Source: Corynebacterium nuruki S6-4
Lineage (GTDB): Bacteria; Actinomycetota; Actinomycetes; Mycobacteriales; Mycobacteriaceae
DNA length: 64,000 bases
Assembly: GCF_007970465.1 (NCBI RefSeq)
Contig: NZ_CP042429.1
Span: 186,001-250,000 of the forward strand
Direction of reading: 5' to 3'
The notes under the pieces are model-generated. The model saw only the letters and a list, made by a program, of their open reading frames with translations, had not been told where the DNA came from and did no database searches. The position numbers and the translations under genes are program-made. Below, one piece after another: positions 48,110 through 56,064 of the stretch. The number at the start of each line of letters is the position of its first letter. The first letter of the stretch is position 1.

Positions 48110-49348
48110 ATGGTCACGTCGAATCAGCATCAACAGAGAGTGACGGTCGAGGGCGCGACCCTCGAATCCGAGAAGGCGTCGATGCTCCGCCAGCCGATCG
48201 CCGTCTGGGCGACCGCGCTGGCCTGTGTGTTCGCCTTCATGGGCATCGGCCTGGTGGACCCGATCCTGCCCGCCATCGCAGAGAACCTCGACGCCGGGCC
48301 GTCCGAGGTCTCCCTGCTGTTCACCAGCTACTTCGCCGTCACTGCGGTGATGATGCTCATCACCAGTGCCGTGTCCAGCCGGATCGGCGGCAAGAAGACG
48401 CTGCTCGCCGGGCTGACACTCATCGTCATCTTCGCCGCGCTGGCCGGGACCTCCTCCAGCGTCGGTGAGCTCGTTGGCTTCCGCGCCGGCTGGGGTCTGG
48501 GTAACGCACTGTTCGTGGCGACCGCGCTGGCCGTGATCGTCGCCGTGGCCTCCGGTGGCCGGGCCGTCGCGATCATCCTCTACGAGGCCGCGCTCGGCCT
48601 GGGCATGGCCTGCGGCCCGCTCGTCGGCGCCGTCCTCGGCCACATGAACTGGCGGGGTCCGTTCTTCGGCACCGCCGTCCTCATGTTCATCGCCCTCGTC
48701 GTGCTGCTGTGGAAGCTGCCGGAGACCCCGAAGCCGGCGACGAAGACCGGATTCCTCGACTCACTGAAGGCGCTGCGCCACGGTGGGCTGTTCGGGGTCT
48801 CGTTCTCCGCACTGTTCTACAACTTCGGCTTCTTCACGGTGCTCGCCTACACGCCGTTCCTGCCGGTGATCAAGGAGACCGGCGAATACGGCATCGGCCT
48901 GGTCTTCTTCGGCTGGGGCTGCGCCCTGGCGGTCTGCTCGGTGTTCCTCGCCCCGATCGTCCAGAACCGGATCGGCGCGGCGAACACCGCCATGGTCATG
49001 CTCATCGGGCTGCTGGTGCTCTACGTGCTGCTCGGCCTGTTCCACGACAACCGGCCGACCGTCATCCTCGTGGTGATCGTCGCCGGTGCGCTGATGGGCA
49101 TCAACAACACCGTCTACACCGAGATGGCGATGAGCGTGTCCGACAACCCGCAGCCGGTCGCCTCGGCCGCGTACAACTTCGTGCGGTGGATGGGCGGCGT
49201 GATCGCCCCGTTCGCCTCGACGAAGATCGCCGACCACTTCTCGGTCGACACCCCCTACTACGTCGCCGCGGTGGTCGTGGTCGTCGCCGTCGCGGTGATG
49301 CTGTTCACCCGCAACGCCGTGGAGGTCCACGGACCCGAGGCGGTCTAG
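48110..49348 (+). CDS. MFS exporter, DHA1 type
   Basis: 412 residues with 12 predicted helices and a 30-residue hydrophilic N-terminus. Family segments are FMGIGLVDPILPAIAENL (helix 1) and SSRIGGKKTLLAGL (motif A). ATG at 48110 has GAGGG 11 nt upstream. It shares a promoter with marR. It overlaps the converging mannosyltransferase gene by 4 bp at the 3' ends, so no terminator separates them. Confidence 0.85.
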   Translation: MVTSNQHQQRVTVEGATLESEKASMLRQPIAVWATALACVFAFMGIGLVDPILPAIAENLDAGPSEVSLLFTSYFAVTAVMMLITSAVSSRIGGKKTLLAGLTLIVIFAALAGTSSSVGELVGFRAGWGLGNALFVATALAVIVAVASGGRAVAIILYEAALGLGMACGPLVGAVLGHMNWRGPFFGTAVLMFIALVVLLWKLPETPKPATKTGFLDSLKALRHGGLFGVSFSALFYNFGFFTVLAYTPFLPVIKETGEYGIGLVFFGWGCALAVCSVFLAPIVQNRIGAANTAMVMLIGLLVLYVLLGLFHDNRPTVILVVIVAGALMGINNTVYTEMAMSVSDNPQPVASAAYNFVRWMGGVIAPFASTKIADHFSVDTPYYVAAVVVVVAVAVMLFTRNAVEVHGPEAV

Positions 49349-50739
49349 GCGCCTGCGGCTCCCGCGGACTTCGGGGCAGCGTCCTGACTGCCCTGACTGT
49401 CCTGGGCGTCCTCAGCGTCCTGCGGAGCCTGCTGCCGGCCGGCGAGGAACTCCCGGAGCCCGAGTGCCGCGAAGACCAGCATGATCACCGAGGCCCACAG
49501 GATCCACAGGTGGTCGAAGGGGGCGGGCAGTCCCGGTTGTCCGAGGAAGGAGAACCGGACCGAGATCTGGTGACTGCAGTAGGGGATCATGGTGACGAAC
49601 ACGATCACCAGGGTGACGATCATCGCCGCCTGCTCGGTGAGCCAGCCGCGGACCCCGGGTGTGCGACCGCGCAGCCGGGCACCGGCCCGGGCCCCGAGGT
49701 CGACGAGACAGACCACCAGCGGCACCAGCCACACCCAGTGATGGTGCCAGGAGAACGGGGAGACCAGGCAGGCGGTGATACCGCCGAAGCACATGACCAG
49801 TGCCTGGTTGCCCCGTCGCGTCGCCCACCGCACCGCGAAGAAGCAGGCGACGAGGGCGACGAGCACGAGGACGATCCACAGGAGGGTGGAGCCGGTCCCG
49901 GTGCCCAGCGTGCGCTCACAGAACCCCTTGAGCGACTGGGACGCCGAGATCGTCACGTCGCCGACCCGGTCGGACTCGAACATGGACTTCGTCCAGAACG
50001 TCGTGGCGTCCGGAACCGCGATGAGCCCGATCACCACCGTGACGAGGAAGGTAACCGCGGCGGTGACCGCCTCACGCCACCTCCGCTGCATGGCGAACAC
50101 GATGATGAAGAAACCGGGGGTGAGTTTGAGCCCGGCGGCCAGGCCGACGCCGATGCCGGTGAACCTGTCGCGCTTACGCAGGAAGTCGAAGGCCACCAGC
50201 AGCATGAGCAGGACGTTGATCTGCCCGTAGAAGAAGCTGTCGCGCACCGGGGACAGGGCCAGGGTGCCGACCGCGGCACCGACGCCGATGACGGCGGTCG
50301 GGGCGTCCAGCCGGTACCCGCGCTGCGCGAGGACGCCGAGGATGACCGCGATGACCGCGCCGACACAGGCCAGCTGCCAGAATGTCGCGGCCATCGCCTC
50401 CGGGGCGACCGCCAGGCCCCGGAACAGTGCCCCGGCGAACGGCGCGTAGGTGAACGGCAGCTCACCCAGCAGCGGACCGTCGTAGAGGTTGCCGCCGTGC
50501 GCCATGACTTCGCCGGCACGGTAGTAGACGAGGAAGTCGGTGGGGACCTTGTAGAGGTTCAGCTCGGTCCCGAACACCGGGGGGCGGGTCTCCCGGTACG
50601 CGACGACGGCCAGCAGGATCACGAGTCCGATGCCGAGGACACCACGCCCCGGCAGCCGGCGACCGGGGGAGGCCGGCTGCGCCGCGGCCGGAGGGGACAC
50701 CGGGTCCACCTGAGGTGCAGACGTGTCAGGTTTGCTCAT
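49345..50739 (-). CDS. GT87 alpha-mannosyltransferase (DUF2029, MptC/MptD-like)
   Basis: 464-residue polytopic GT-C enzyme with about 10 helices. The first periplasmic loop carries YRETRPPVFGTELNLYKVPTDFLVYYRAGEVMAHGGNLYD, the DUF2029 pattern of alpha-1,2-mannosyltransferases that use polyprenyl-phosphate mannose to decorate lipomannan. The position between serA and leuB matches a C. glutamicum mannosyltransferase gene. The Ser/Pro-rich N-terminus and Gln/Asp/Ala-rich C-terminus are disordered. The exact acceptor is not determinable here. Confidence 0.78.
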   Translation of the reverse strand: MSKPDTSAPQVDPVSPPAAAQPASPGRRLPGRGVLGIGLVILLAVVAYRETRPPVFGTELNLYKVPTDFLVYYRAGEVMAHGGNLYDGPLLGELPFTYAPFAGALFRGLAVAPEAMAATFWQLACVGAVIAVILGVLAQRGYRLDAPTAVIGVGAAVGTLALSPVRDSFFYGQINVLLMLLVAFDFLRKRDRFTGIGVGLAAGLKLTPGFFIIVFAMQRRWREAVTAAVTFLVTVVIGLIAVPDATTFWTKSMFESDRVGDVTISASQSLKGFCERTLGTGTGSTLLWIVLVLVALVACFFAVRWATRRGNQALVMCFGGITACLVSPFSWHHHWVWLVPLVVCLVDLGARAGARLRGRTPGVRGWLTEQAAMIVTLVIVFVTMIPYCSHQISVRFSFLGQPGLPAPFDHLWILWASVIMLVFAALGLREFLAGRQQAPQDAEDAQDSQGSQDAAPKSAGAAGA

Positions 50740-50928
50740 AGGAACACAAAACCACTGTCCGGTGCGGATATCCGGTAGACCCGCCGGTGGGGGTGCACGG
50801 AACGGGGCATCTCACCCGAACAGGGCGTTGCCCCAGGGGTCGGCGCAGGTGGGGTGACGGCCCGGACATGGTAATGTGTCGGTAATTTCCAACGATGTGG
50901 GACGAAACGACACAAAGGAGTCCAAGGA

Positions 50929-51990
50929 ATGAAACTCGCGGTCATCGCCGGCGACGGTATCGGTACCGAGGTCACGACGGAGGCACTGAAGGTTCTCCGG
51001 GCCGTCACGGCCGCGACCAGTGACGAGACCGTCGAGACCACCGACTACGATCTCGGTGCCCGCCGCTACCTCCGCAACGGTGAGCTGCTCACCGACGCTG
51101 ACCTGGCGTCCCTGAAGGAGCACGACGCGATCCTCCTCGGCGCGATCGGTGATCCGCGCTCCGTGCCCGCCGGCGTCCTCGAGCGTGGCCTGCTGCTGCC
51201 GCTGCGGTTCAAGCTGGACCACGCGGTGAACCTGCGTCCGGCGAAGCTCTACCCGGGGTCCACCTCACCGTTGGCGGACCCGGGCGAGATCGACTTCGTC
51301 GTCGTCCGCGAGGGCACCGAGGGCCTGTACTGCGGCAACGGCGGCACCCTGCGGGAGGGCACCGACCACGAGGTGGCCAGTGAGCTCAGCCAGAACACCT
51401 GGTACGGCGTGGAGCGCGTCGTCCGGGACGCCTTCGGACGCGCACGGTCCCGCCGGAAGAAGCTGACCCTGGTCCACAAGACCAACGTGCTGGTCAACGC
51501 CGGTGGCCTGTGGCAGCGCGCTGTCGACGCGGTCGGGGCGGAGTTCCCCGAGGTCGAGGTCGACTACTGCCACATCGACGCCGCCACGATCTACATGACC
51601 ACCGACCCGGGCCGCTTCGACGTCATCGTCACCGACAACCTCTTCGGCGACATCCTCACCGACCTCGCCGGTGCGGTCACCGGGGGCATCGGCCTGGCGG
51701 CGTCCGGCAACATCGACCCGTCGCGCGTCAGCCCGTCGATGTTCGAGCCGGTCCACGGCTCCGCGCCGGACATCGCCGGCCAGGGGATCGCCGACCCGTG
51801 CGCGGCGATCCTCTCTGCGGCCCTGCTGCTGCGTCACCTCGCCGGTGACGAGGGGGAGGACGCCGCGCTGCGGGTCTCCCAGGCGGAGAAGATCGAGGCT
51901 GCGGTGCTCGCCGAGGCGGGGTCCCGCGACGGTTCGCAGATCCGCACCGCCGAGGTCGGCGACCGGATCGCCGCCGCGGTGTCCGCGTAG
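50929..51990 (+). CDS. leuB: 3-isopropylmalate dehydrogenase
   Basis: 353 residues; oxidative decarboxylation in leucine synthesis. Metal/substrate motifs: [39 protein letters not shown], and [31 protein letters not shown] at 50929 follows AAAGGAG. The 189-bp upstream gap contains an AT-rich stretch (GGTAATGTGTCGGTAAT, 50869-50885) probably holding the promoter; I see no leader peptide. Confidence 0.96.
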   Translation: MKLAVIAGDGIGTEVTTEALKVLRAVTAATSDETVETTDYDLGARRYLRNGELLTDADLASLKEHDAILLGAIGDPRSVPAGVLERGLLLPLRFKLDHAVNLRPAKLYPGSTSPLADPGEIDFVVVREGTEGLYCGNGGTLREGTDHEVASELSQNTWYGVERVVRDAFGRARSRRKKLTLVHKTNVLVNAGGLWQRAVDAVGAEFPEVEVDYCHIDAATIYMTTDPGRFDVIVTDNLFGDILTDLAGAVTGGIGLAASGNIDPSRVSPSMFEPVHGSAPDIAGQGIADPCAAILSAALLLRHLAGDEGEDAALRVSQAEKIEAAVLAEAGSRDGSQIRTAEVGDRIAAAVSA

Positions 51991-51992
51991 GT

Positions 51993-52012
51993 TCCGTCAC
52001 CCGCGTGACGGA
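51993..52012 (+). terminator. stem-loop after leuB
   Basis: TCCGTCAC (51993-52000) pairs perfectly with GTGACGGA (52005-52012) around CCGC, 2 bp after the leuB stop. There is no U-tract, so its strength is uncertain. Confidence 0.5.
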
Positions 52013-52037
52013 CCAGGGCAGGGGCGTCAGTGGGGCG

Positions 52038-52199
52038 TCAGTGCGGGTACGGCCAGGTGTGTTCCTCGTCGTTCCAGAGGGCCTGGTACTTCCCGTCCTT
52101 CTCCTCTGACGGCGGATCCCCGGTGATCCACCCCTTCACCATCCGGTAGAGCCCGTAGATGAGGGCGACGATTCCGTTGACGATGTATCCGAGTGCCAT
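52038..52199 (-). CDS. small membrane protein, 53 residues
   Basis: Begins MALGYIVNGIVALIYGLYRM, one amphipathic membrane helix, then a hydrophilic tail rich in Glu/Asp/Trp (DPPSEEKDGKYQALWNDEEH). ATG at 52199 has a perfect AGGAGG 7 nt before it. A longer frame back to 52265 lacks a ribosome site. I do not recognise the family. Confidence 0.7.
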   Translation of the reverse strand: MALGYIVNGIVALIYGLYRMVKGWITGDPPSEEKDGKYQALWNDEEHTWPYPH

Positions 52200-52311
52200 A
52201 TGCGGCCCTCCTGCCTCTTCCTGCGTTGTCGGGGGCGTTGCTGTGCCGTACCGACCACGGTACATACCGGGGCGGGACGCCGTGACGGGTCACGGGGCCG
52301 GAGGTGGACGG

Positions 52312-52860
52312 CTACTGCACGAGGTAGAGCAGGCTGCCGTTGCCGGCCTTGTCGATCCGGACCTGGGCATTGTTGCCGCCGGTGCAGACCGATGACACTG
52401 CGGCGGAACCGATACCGCACTGCATCGTGTACGTCTGACCGGTGGAGGGACTGGTAGCGGTGACGGTGGCGATGCCGGCGTAGCCGTTGGCGTCGGGGGA
52501 GGAGATCGTGTCCGGCCCGTAGACCGGCTGCAGCGCCTGGGCGGCGACATTCATCGCGAAACCGCAGCTCGTCGATTCCCCGGCGGTGACCTTCGCCCCG
52601 TCGAGGGTGCCGCACGTGCCGCCGACCTGGTCGGGATTGTCCGCCTGGACCGCCGGGGTGGCAGGTGCTGACGGGGCAGTCCGATGTGCCGGAGCCGGTG
52701 CCCCGGCCGTGGGGGCCGGGCCACCGGCTGCCGCCTGGCTGGTCGAGGGGGCATCGGCGGTGACCGTCACGACCTCGGGGTCGGAGCTGCCGGAACAGCC
52801 GGTGGTGGCGGTGAGGAGGGCAACGGTGGCCGCGGCAGCGGCGGGGACACGACGGCGCAT
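52312..52860 (-). CDS. secreted lipoprotein
   Basis: 182 residues. Signal peptide MRRRVPAAAAATVALLTATT ends at lipobox TATTGC (Cys about 22). A Pro/Ala/Thr-rich spacer follows, then a compact domain with several Cys (GGTCGTLDG, TSCGFAMNVA, QTYTMQCGIGSAAVSSVC) probably forming disulfides. It should be anchored outside the membrane by the lipid-modified cysteine. Function is unknown. Confidence 0.8.
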   Translation of the reverse strand: MRRRVPAAAAATVALLTATTGCSGSSDPEVVTVTADAPSTSQAAAGGPAPTAGAPAPAHRTAPSAPATPAVQADNPDQVGGTCGTLDGAKVTAGESTSCGFAMNVAAQALQPVYGPDTISSPDANGYAGIATVTATSPSTGQTYTMQCGIGSAAVSSVCTGGNNAQVRIDKAGNGSLLYLVQ

Positions 52861-52994
52861 GGAAAATCCTGAACGTCATAGGGGAAGTTGCTGAGTTTCC
52901 ATCAGTGTAGCCGGTGGCCCCCGGATTCCCGCGTACCCGGCGTGTGCTGCGGCTACCGTCATGGCGGAAGCATAGGTCAGGAAAGGAAAGCACC

Positions 52995-54014
52995 ATGCAC
53001 ATACACCGACCCGGTGCCTCGTCCGGCAGATCCCCGGTCAGCCTCCTCATCGCACTCACGGCGGTACCCGTCCTGCTCGCCGGCGCGGTGGCTCTTCCCG
53101 CAGCCCGGGCGGACAGTCCGGACGCACCGGTGACGGCCGGGGAGGAGTGGCCGCCGCTGACCGTCGACGAGGCGGACCTCGACCGTTCCCTGGACTGCCA
53201 CGGCGACCCGGCCGGAAGTGACCGCAACACGGTGCTCCTGCTGCACGGGACGACCGCGAATGCGTCGGCCAACTGGTCCTGGAACTGGGAACCGGCGCTC
53301 GCCGCGGAGGGTCGGCCCTACTGCACGGTGGATCTGCCGGAGAACGGCCTGCAGGATATACAAGTCTCCGCCGAGAACGTCACCCACGCCATCCGGACGA
53401 TCCACGCGACCAGCGGCCGGAAGGTGGACATCGTCGGCCACAGCCAGGGCGGGATGATCGGCCGGTGGACCACGAAATGGTGGCCGGACACCCGCGACAT
53501 GGTGGCGAACATGGTCGGCCTCGGGTCCTCGAACAACGGCTCCGACATGATCTCCCTGACCTGCACGGTCGGATGTCCGGACGCACTGCGGCAGCAGGGC
53601 AGCGGGTCGGACTTCATCACCACGCTCAACGACGACGGGGCAACCTATCCGGGGATCAGGTACACCACCATCGCCACCCGCTTCGACGAGATCGTCACGC
53701 CCTATGACAGGGCCTTTCTGCCGTCCGCGGACAACGTCACGAACATCACCCTGCAGGACCAGTGTCCGAACGAACCGGTGGACCATTTCCTCCTCGCGGT
53801 GAGTAACCCGGTGTGGGAGCTGGCCAACCAGGCGCTCGACGGCAACCCGTCGCCGTCGGTGGATCCCGGCGCCTGTCTGAAACTGATGCCGGGGGTCGAT
53901 CCCGCCCGACTGCCGGAGAACACCGGTGACACACTCCTGACGCTGTCCGGGGCACTGATCTCCACCCCGTGGACGCAGACTGAGCCGGGCCCCGCGGAAT
54001 ACGTGCGCCGGTAG
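52995..54014 (+). CDS. secreted alpha/beta-hydrolase, triacylglycerol-lipase-like
   Basis: 339 residues. A signal peptide of about 39 residues ends LPAARA-DS. The hydrolase domain has an oxyanion strand VLLLHGTTANASANW, nucleophile S150 in VDIVGHSQGGMIGRW, a later Asp region (TRFDEIVTPYD) and the catalytic His in EPVDHFLLA. This is the fold and order of secreted esterases/lipases related to Candida antarctica lipase B. Cysteines suggest disulfides. ATG follows GAAAGGAAAG. The lipid substrate is unproven. Confidence 0.85.
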   Translation: MHIHRPGASSGRSPVSLLIALTAVPVLLAGAVALPAARADSPDAPVTAGEEWPPLTVDEADLDRSLDCHGDPAGSDRNTVLLLHGTTANASANWSWNWEPALAAEGRPYCTVDLPENGLQDIQVSAENVTHAIRTIHATSGRKVDIVGHSQGGMIGRWTTKWWPDTRDMVANMVGLGSSNNGSDMISLTCTVGCPDALRQQGSGSDFITTLNDDGATYPGIRYTTIATRFDEIVTPYDRAFLPSADNVTNITLQDQCPNEPVDHFLLAVSNPVWELANQALDGNPSPSVDPGACLKLMPGVDPARLPENTGDTLLTLSGALISTPWTQTEPGPAEYVRR

Positions 54015-54025
54015 TCGTCAGTGGC

Positions 54026-54343
54026 TCAGGCGACGATCGGTGTAATGGCGTCCAGTTCGTCGTGGTGTTTTTCTTTGGCGATCTCGATGTCGTAGTCGAG
54101 CTGAAGGTTGACCCAGAAGTGTTCACTCATGCCCAGTGCCCTGGACAGCCGGATGCCGGTGTCGGGGGTGATCTTCCTTGTCCCGTGGACGATCTCGTTG
54201 ATGCGCCGAGGTGGGACGTTGATGGCCTTGGCCAGTCGGTACTGGGAGATTCCCATGGGCTTGAGGAACTCCTCCAGAAGAATCTCGCCGGGCGTGATCG
54301 GCTCATGGGCTTTGTGGTCAGCGGGATGCGGTGCGGAAGCCAT
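54026..54343 (-). CDS. higA: HigA-type antitoxin
   Basis: 105 residues with the HigA start ITPGEILLEEFLKPMGISQYRLAKAINVPPRRINEIVHGTRKITPDTGIRLSRALG, an XRE-like HTH that both neutralises the toxin and represses the operon. It follows higB by 11 bp, the toxin-first order typical of higBA. The C-terminal WVNLQLDYDIEIAKE is the usual family tail. Confidence 0.92.
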   Translation of the reverse strand: MASAPHPADHKAHEPITPGEILLEEFLKPMGISQYRLAKAINVPPRRINEIVHGTRKITPDTGIRLSRALGMSEHFWVNLQLDYDIEIAKEKHHDELDAITPIVA

Positions 54344-54354
54344 GGAGATTCTCC

Positions 54355-54636
54355 TCAGTGGTAGTCGGTGATTTCAACGTCTGCCGGGCCGTCCTGAGTC
54401 CAGCGGAAGCAGATTCGGAACTGACTGTTGACTCTGATCGAGTACTGCCCCTGACGGTTGCCGGAGAGCTTCTCCAGTCGATTTCCGGGAGGTACCCGTA
54501 GATCGTTGATGGTCTCTGACCGGTTCAGAATCAGCAGTTTCCGGTGGGCCGCTCGCTGCACGTCCGGGCCGAGTCCTTTCGCCCGGTCACGTTGCCAGAC
54601 CTTCCGGGTACGCGAGTCTGCAAAAGACCGGATCAT
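54355..54636 (-). CDS. higB: HigB-type toxin (RelE-fold mRNA interferase)
   Basis: 93 residues: FADSRTRKVWQRDRAKGL at the start and the RelE-fold core LEKLSGNRQGQYSIRVNSQFRICFRW, with basic residues typical of ribosome-dependent mRNA cleavage. ATG at 54636 is 6 nt after TATCAT; no ribosome site, so probably leaderless. Confidence 0.92.
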   Translation of the reverse strand: MIRSFADSRTRKVWQRDRAKGLGPDVQRAAHRKLLILNRSETINDLRVPPGNRLEKLSGNRQGQYSIRVNSQFRICFRWTQDGPADVEITDYH

Positions 54637-54642
54637 TTAACC

Positions 54643-54662
54643 ATGATAACGCGATGCGTTAT
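54643..54662 (-). promoter_or_regulatory. higBA operator overlapping its -10 box
   Basis: ATAACGC-GAT-GCGTTAT (54646-54662) is a perfect 7-bp inverted repeat. The minus-strand -10 TATCAT (54648-54643) overlaps its edge, 6 nt before the higB ATG. This is the expected HigA autorepression site. Confidence 0.75.
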
Positions 54663-54675
54663 TATCGGCAAGGAT

Positions 54676-54789
54676 TCACCGCCCCGTGTGACGCAGCCAG
54701 GCGAGCACCGCACGGACCCGCCGGTTCTCGTCGGTCGGGGTCATCCCCAGCTTCATGAACACGTTGGCGACGTGTTTGCTCACCGCGCC
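54676..54789 (-). pseudogene. truncated LuxR-type regulator (HTH tail only)
   Basis: The last 37 codons read GAVSKHVANVFMKLGMTPTD, then ENRRVRAVLAWLRHTGR and stop. This is the recognition helix and tail of a NarL/LuxR response regulator. Upstream on the minus strand the similarity ends abruptly near 54790. Only a fragment remains; not functional as such. Confidence 0.6.
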
Positions 54790-54816
54790 GGGGCGTCGGT
54801 GGGGCAGCGCCGTGCG

Positions 54817-55038
54817 GTGGCGTGGTGGGAGTCTGCGGCGGTCGTCGTCAGCGCAGGGATCCTCACCCTGCTGTTCACCGTGCCCGGGGTGGCGGTCACC
54901 GACCACATCTACCGGGGTGCGTTCTTCCCGGACAGCTGGTGGCGGGACATCCTCTGGGGTCCGTTAGGAGTGGTCCTCGTGGTGATGTGGATGCTCGTCG
55001 CCGCGGTGACGGTGGGGACCTCCCGGATGCGGGGTTGA
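54817..55038 (+). pseudogene. fragment of a membrane protein
   Basis: 73 codons from a possible GTG at 54817: AWWESAAVVVSAGILTLLFT, a second hydrophobic segment (LWGPLGVVLVVMWMLVAAVTVG), then stop. There is no ribosome site. It abuts the LuxR fragment head to head at about 54790-54815, so it looks like the surviving 3' end after a deletion. A real two-helix protein is less likely. Confidence 0.4.
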
Positions 55039-55148
55039 CGGTACAGGCGGTGCAGCCGGTGCAGGCCCGGGTGAGGGACGCGGGTTAACCTGGGGGATGT
55101 CCGGCGTGCTGTCCCGCCATACTGTCCCGCCCAGGAGGAGTCCTGACC

Positions 55149-55424
55149 GTGTCACCGTCCCCGTCCCGTCCGTCATCGTCCCCGTCGACCGACCAGACGA
55201 CGGCCTGGCCGATCGTCATGCTGGTCGGCGGGTTCCTGTCGTTCATCGGGATCATGTTCACCCCGCTGGCGGGGATCCTGGCGATCGCCGTGGTGGTGCT
55301 CTCGGGGCTGCTGCTGCGGTTCGCCCTGCTGCCGCGGGACCGGACCCGGCTGAAGATCGCGCTGGGGATCTCGGGGACCGCGACATTGCTGTTCATCCTG
55401 ATGGTGCTGCTCACCATCGGATAG
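55149..55424 (+). CDS. small membrane protein, 91 residues
   Basis: After a Ser/Pro-rich 17-residue start, it has about three hydrophobic segments (AWPIVMLVGGFLSFIGIMF; LAGILAIAVVVLSGLLLRFALL; IALGISGTATLLFILMVLLTIG). GTG at 55149 follows AGGAGG. Function is unknown. The sequence after the stop holds GCAGGTCGCAGGAGGT-like direct repeats. Confidence 0.7.
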   Translation: MSPSPSRPSSSPSTDQTTAWPIVMLVGGFLSFIGIMFTPLAGILAIAVVVLSGLLLRFALLPRDRTRLKIALGISGTATLLFILMVLLTIG

Positions 55425-55512
55425 CAGGAGGTCGCAGCAGGTCGCAGGAGGTTGCCGCAGGTCACGACCGGCGCCCGACAGAGTGGTGCCCCCGACCAGC
55501 ACAGGGGCGCGG

Positions 55513-55872
55513 TCAGTGACCGCTGTCGGCGAGCTTCGCCGCCATGAGCCGACGGCACAGCTGCTCGGGGACCTCGTCGGTGTACATGATCTTCAGGAAT
55601 CCGGCGCCGTAGCCGTAGCCCGCCGCGGCGACCTCCGCCTGGAACGGGCCGAAGAAGTCCGGGGTGAACCGCAGTGAGCAGTGCTTCGCGAACGCCTGCA
55701 GCAGCCACGCCGTCCCGTCCCCGGTGACGTAGGCCGGCTGGTTCCATTTCAGGGTCTCGGTGACCTCGGGGTAGGAGAGGCTGATCTCCCGCAACGTCAG
55801 CAGGTGCGGCCGCTGCTGCTCGTCGAGCAGGTCGAAGAAGTTGTCGGGGCTGGTGCGCCTGGGGAACGGCAT
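55513..55872 (-). CDS. DUF1801 (YdhG-like) protein
   Basis: 119 residues: the DUF1801 pattern of a helical start, SYPEVTETLKWNQPAYVTGDGTAWLLQAFAKHCSLRFTPDFF in the middle, and GFLKIMYTDEVPEQLCRRLMAAKLAD at the end. Members have a frataxin-like fold and are suspected to handle iron or small ligands, but none is firmly assigned. ATG at 55872 follows TAGCAT by 7 nt. Confidence 0.8.
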   Translation of the reverse strand: MPFPRRTSPDNFFDLLDEQQRPHLLTLREISLSYPEVTETLKWNQPAYVTGDGTAWLLQAFAKHCSLRFTPDFFGPFQAEVAAAGYGYGAGFLKIMYTDEVPEQLCRRLMAAKLADSGH

Positions 55873-55929
55873 GGCGCCGATGCTACGGCGCCCGATGCGT
55901 CCGCGGCCGTGTCCGCCGTGTCCGCCGTG

Positions 55930-56045
55930 TCCGCGGAACGAACCGGGAGGGCGTCCACGGTCCGATTTTTCAGCACCTCGGTTCGCTCCACCGACCTGCG
56001 GGGCAGGACCACGACCTGTCGGTTCGTTCCACCGACCTGCGGCAG
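55930..56045. repeat. CGACCTG/GGTTCGTTCC repeat, copy Y
   Basis: Contains GGAACGAACC (inverted, 55935-55944), CGATTTTTC (55963-55971), GGTTCGCTCC (55980-55989) and GGTTCGTTCC (56021-56030), the last two 41 bp apart. CGACCTG occurs at 55992, 56012 and 56033. Same grammar as 44087-44176. It lies between the DUF1801 gene and the cydC stop. A short GTGTCCGCC triplet repeat (55909-55934) precedes it. Confidence 0.75.
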
Positions 56046-56064
56046 TGGCAGCGGCCCGGCTCCC

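Noticed and set aside
48709..50778. Plus-strand ORF (689 codons) over the MFS and mannosyltransferase genes
   Set aside because: Repetitive Asp/Gly/Glu-rich translation typical of the wrong frame in GC-rich DNA; both real genes below it have membrane-protein signatures.
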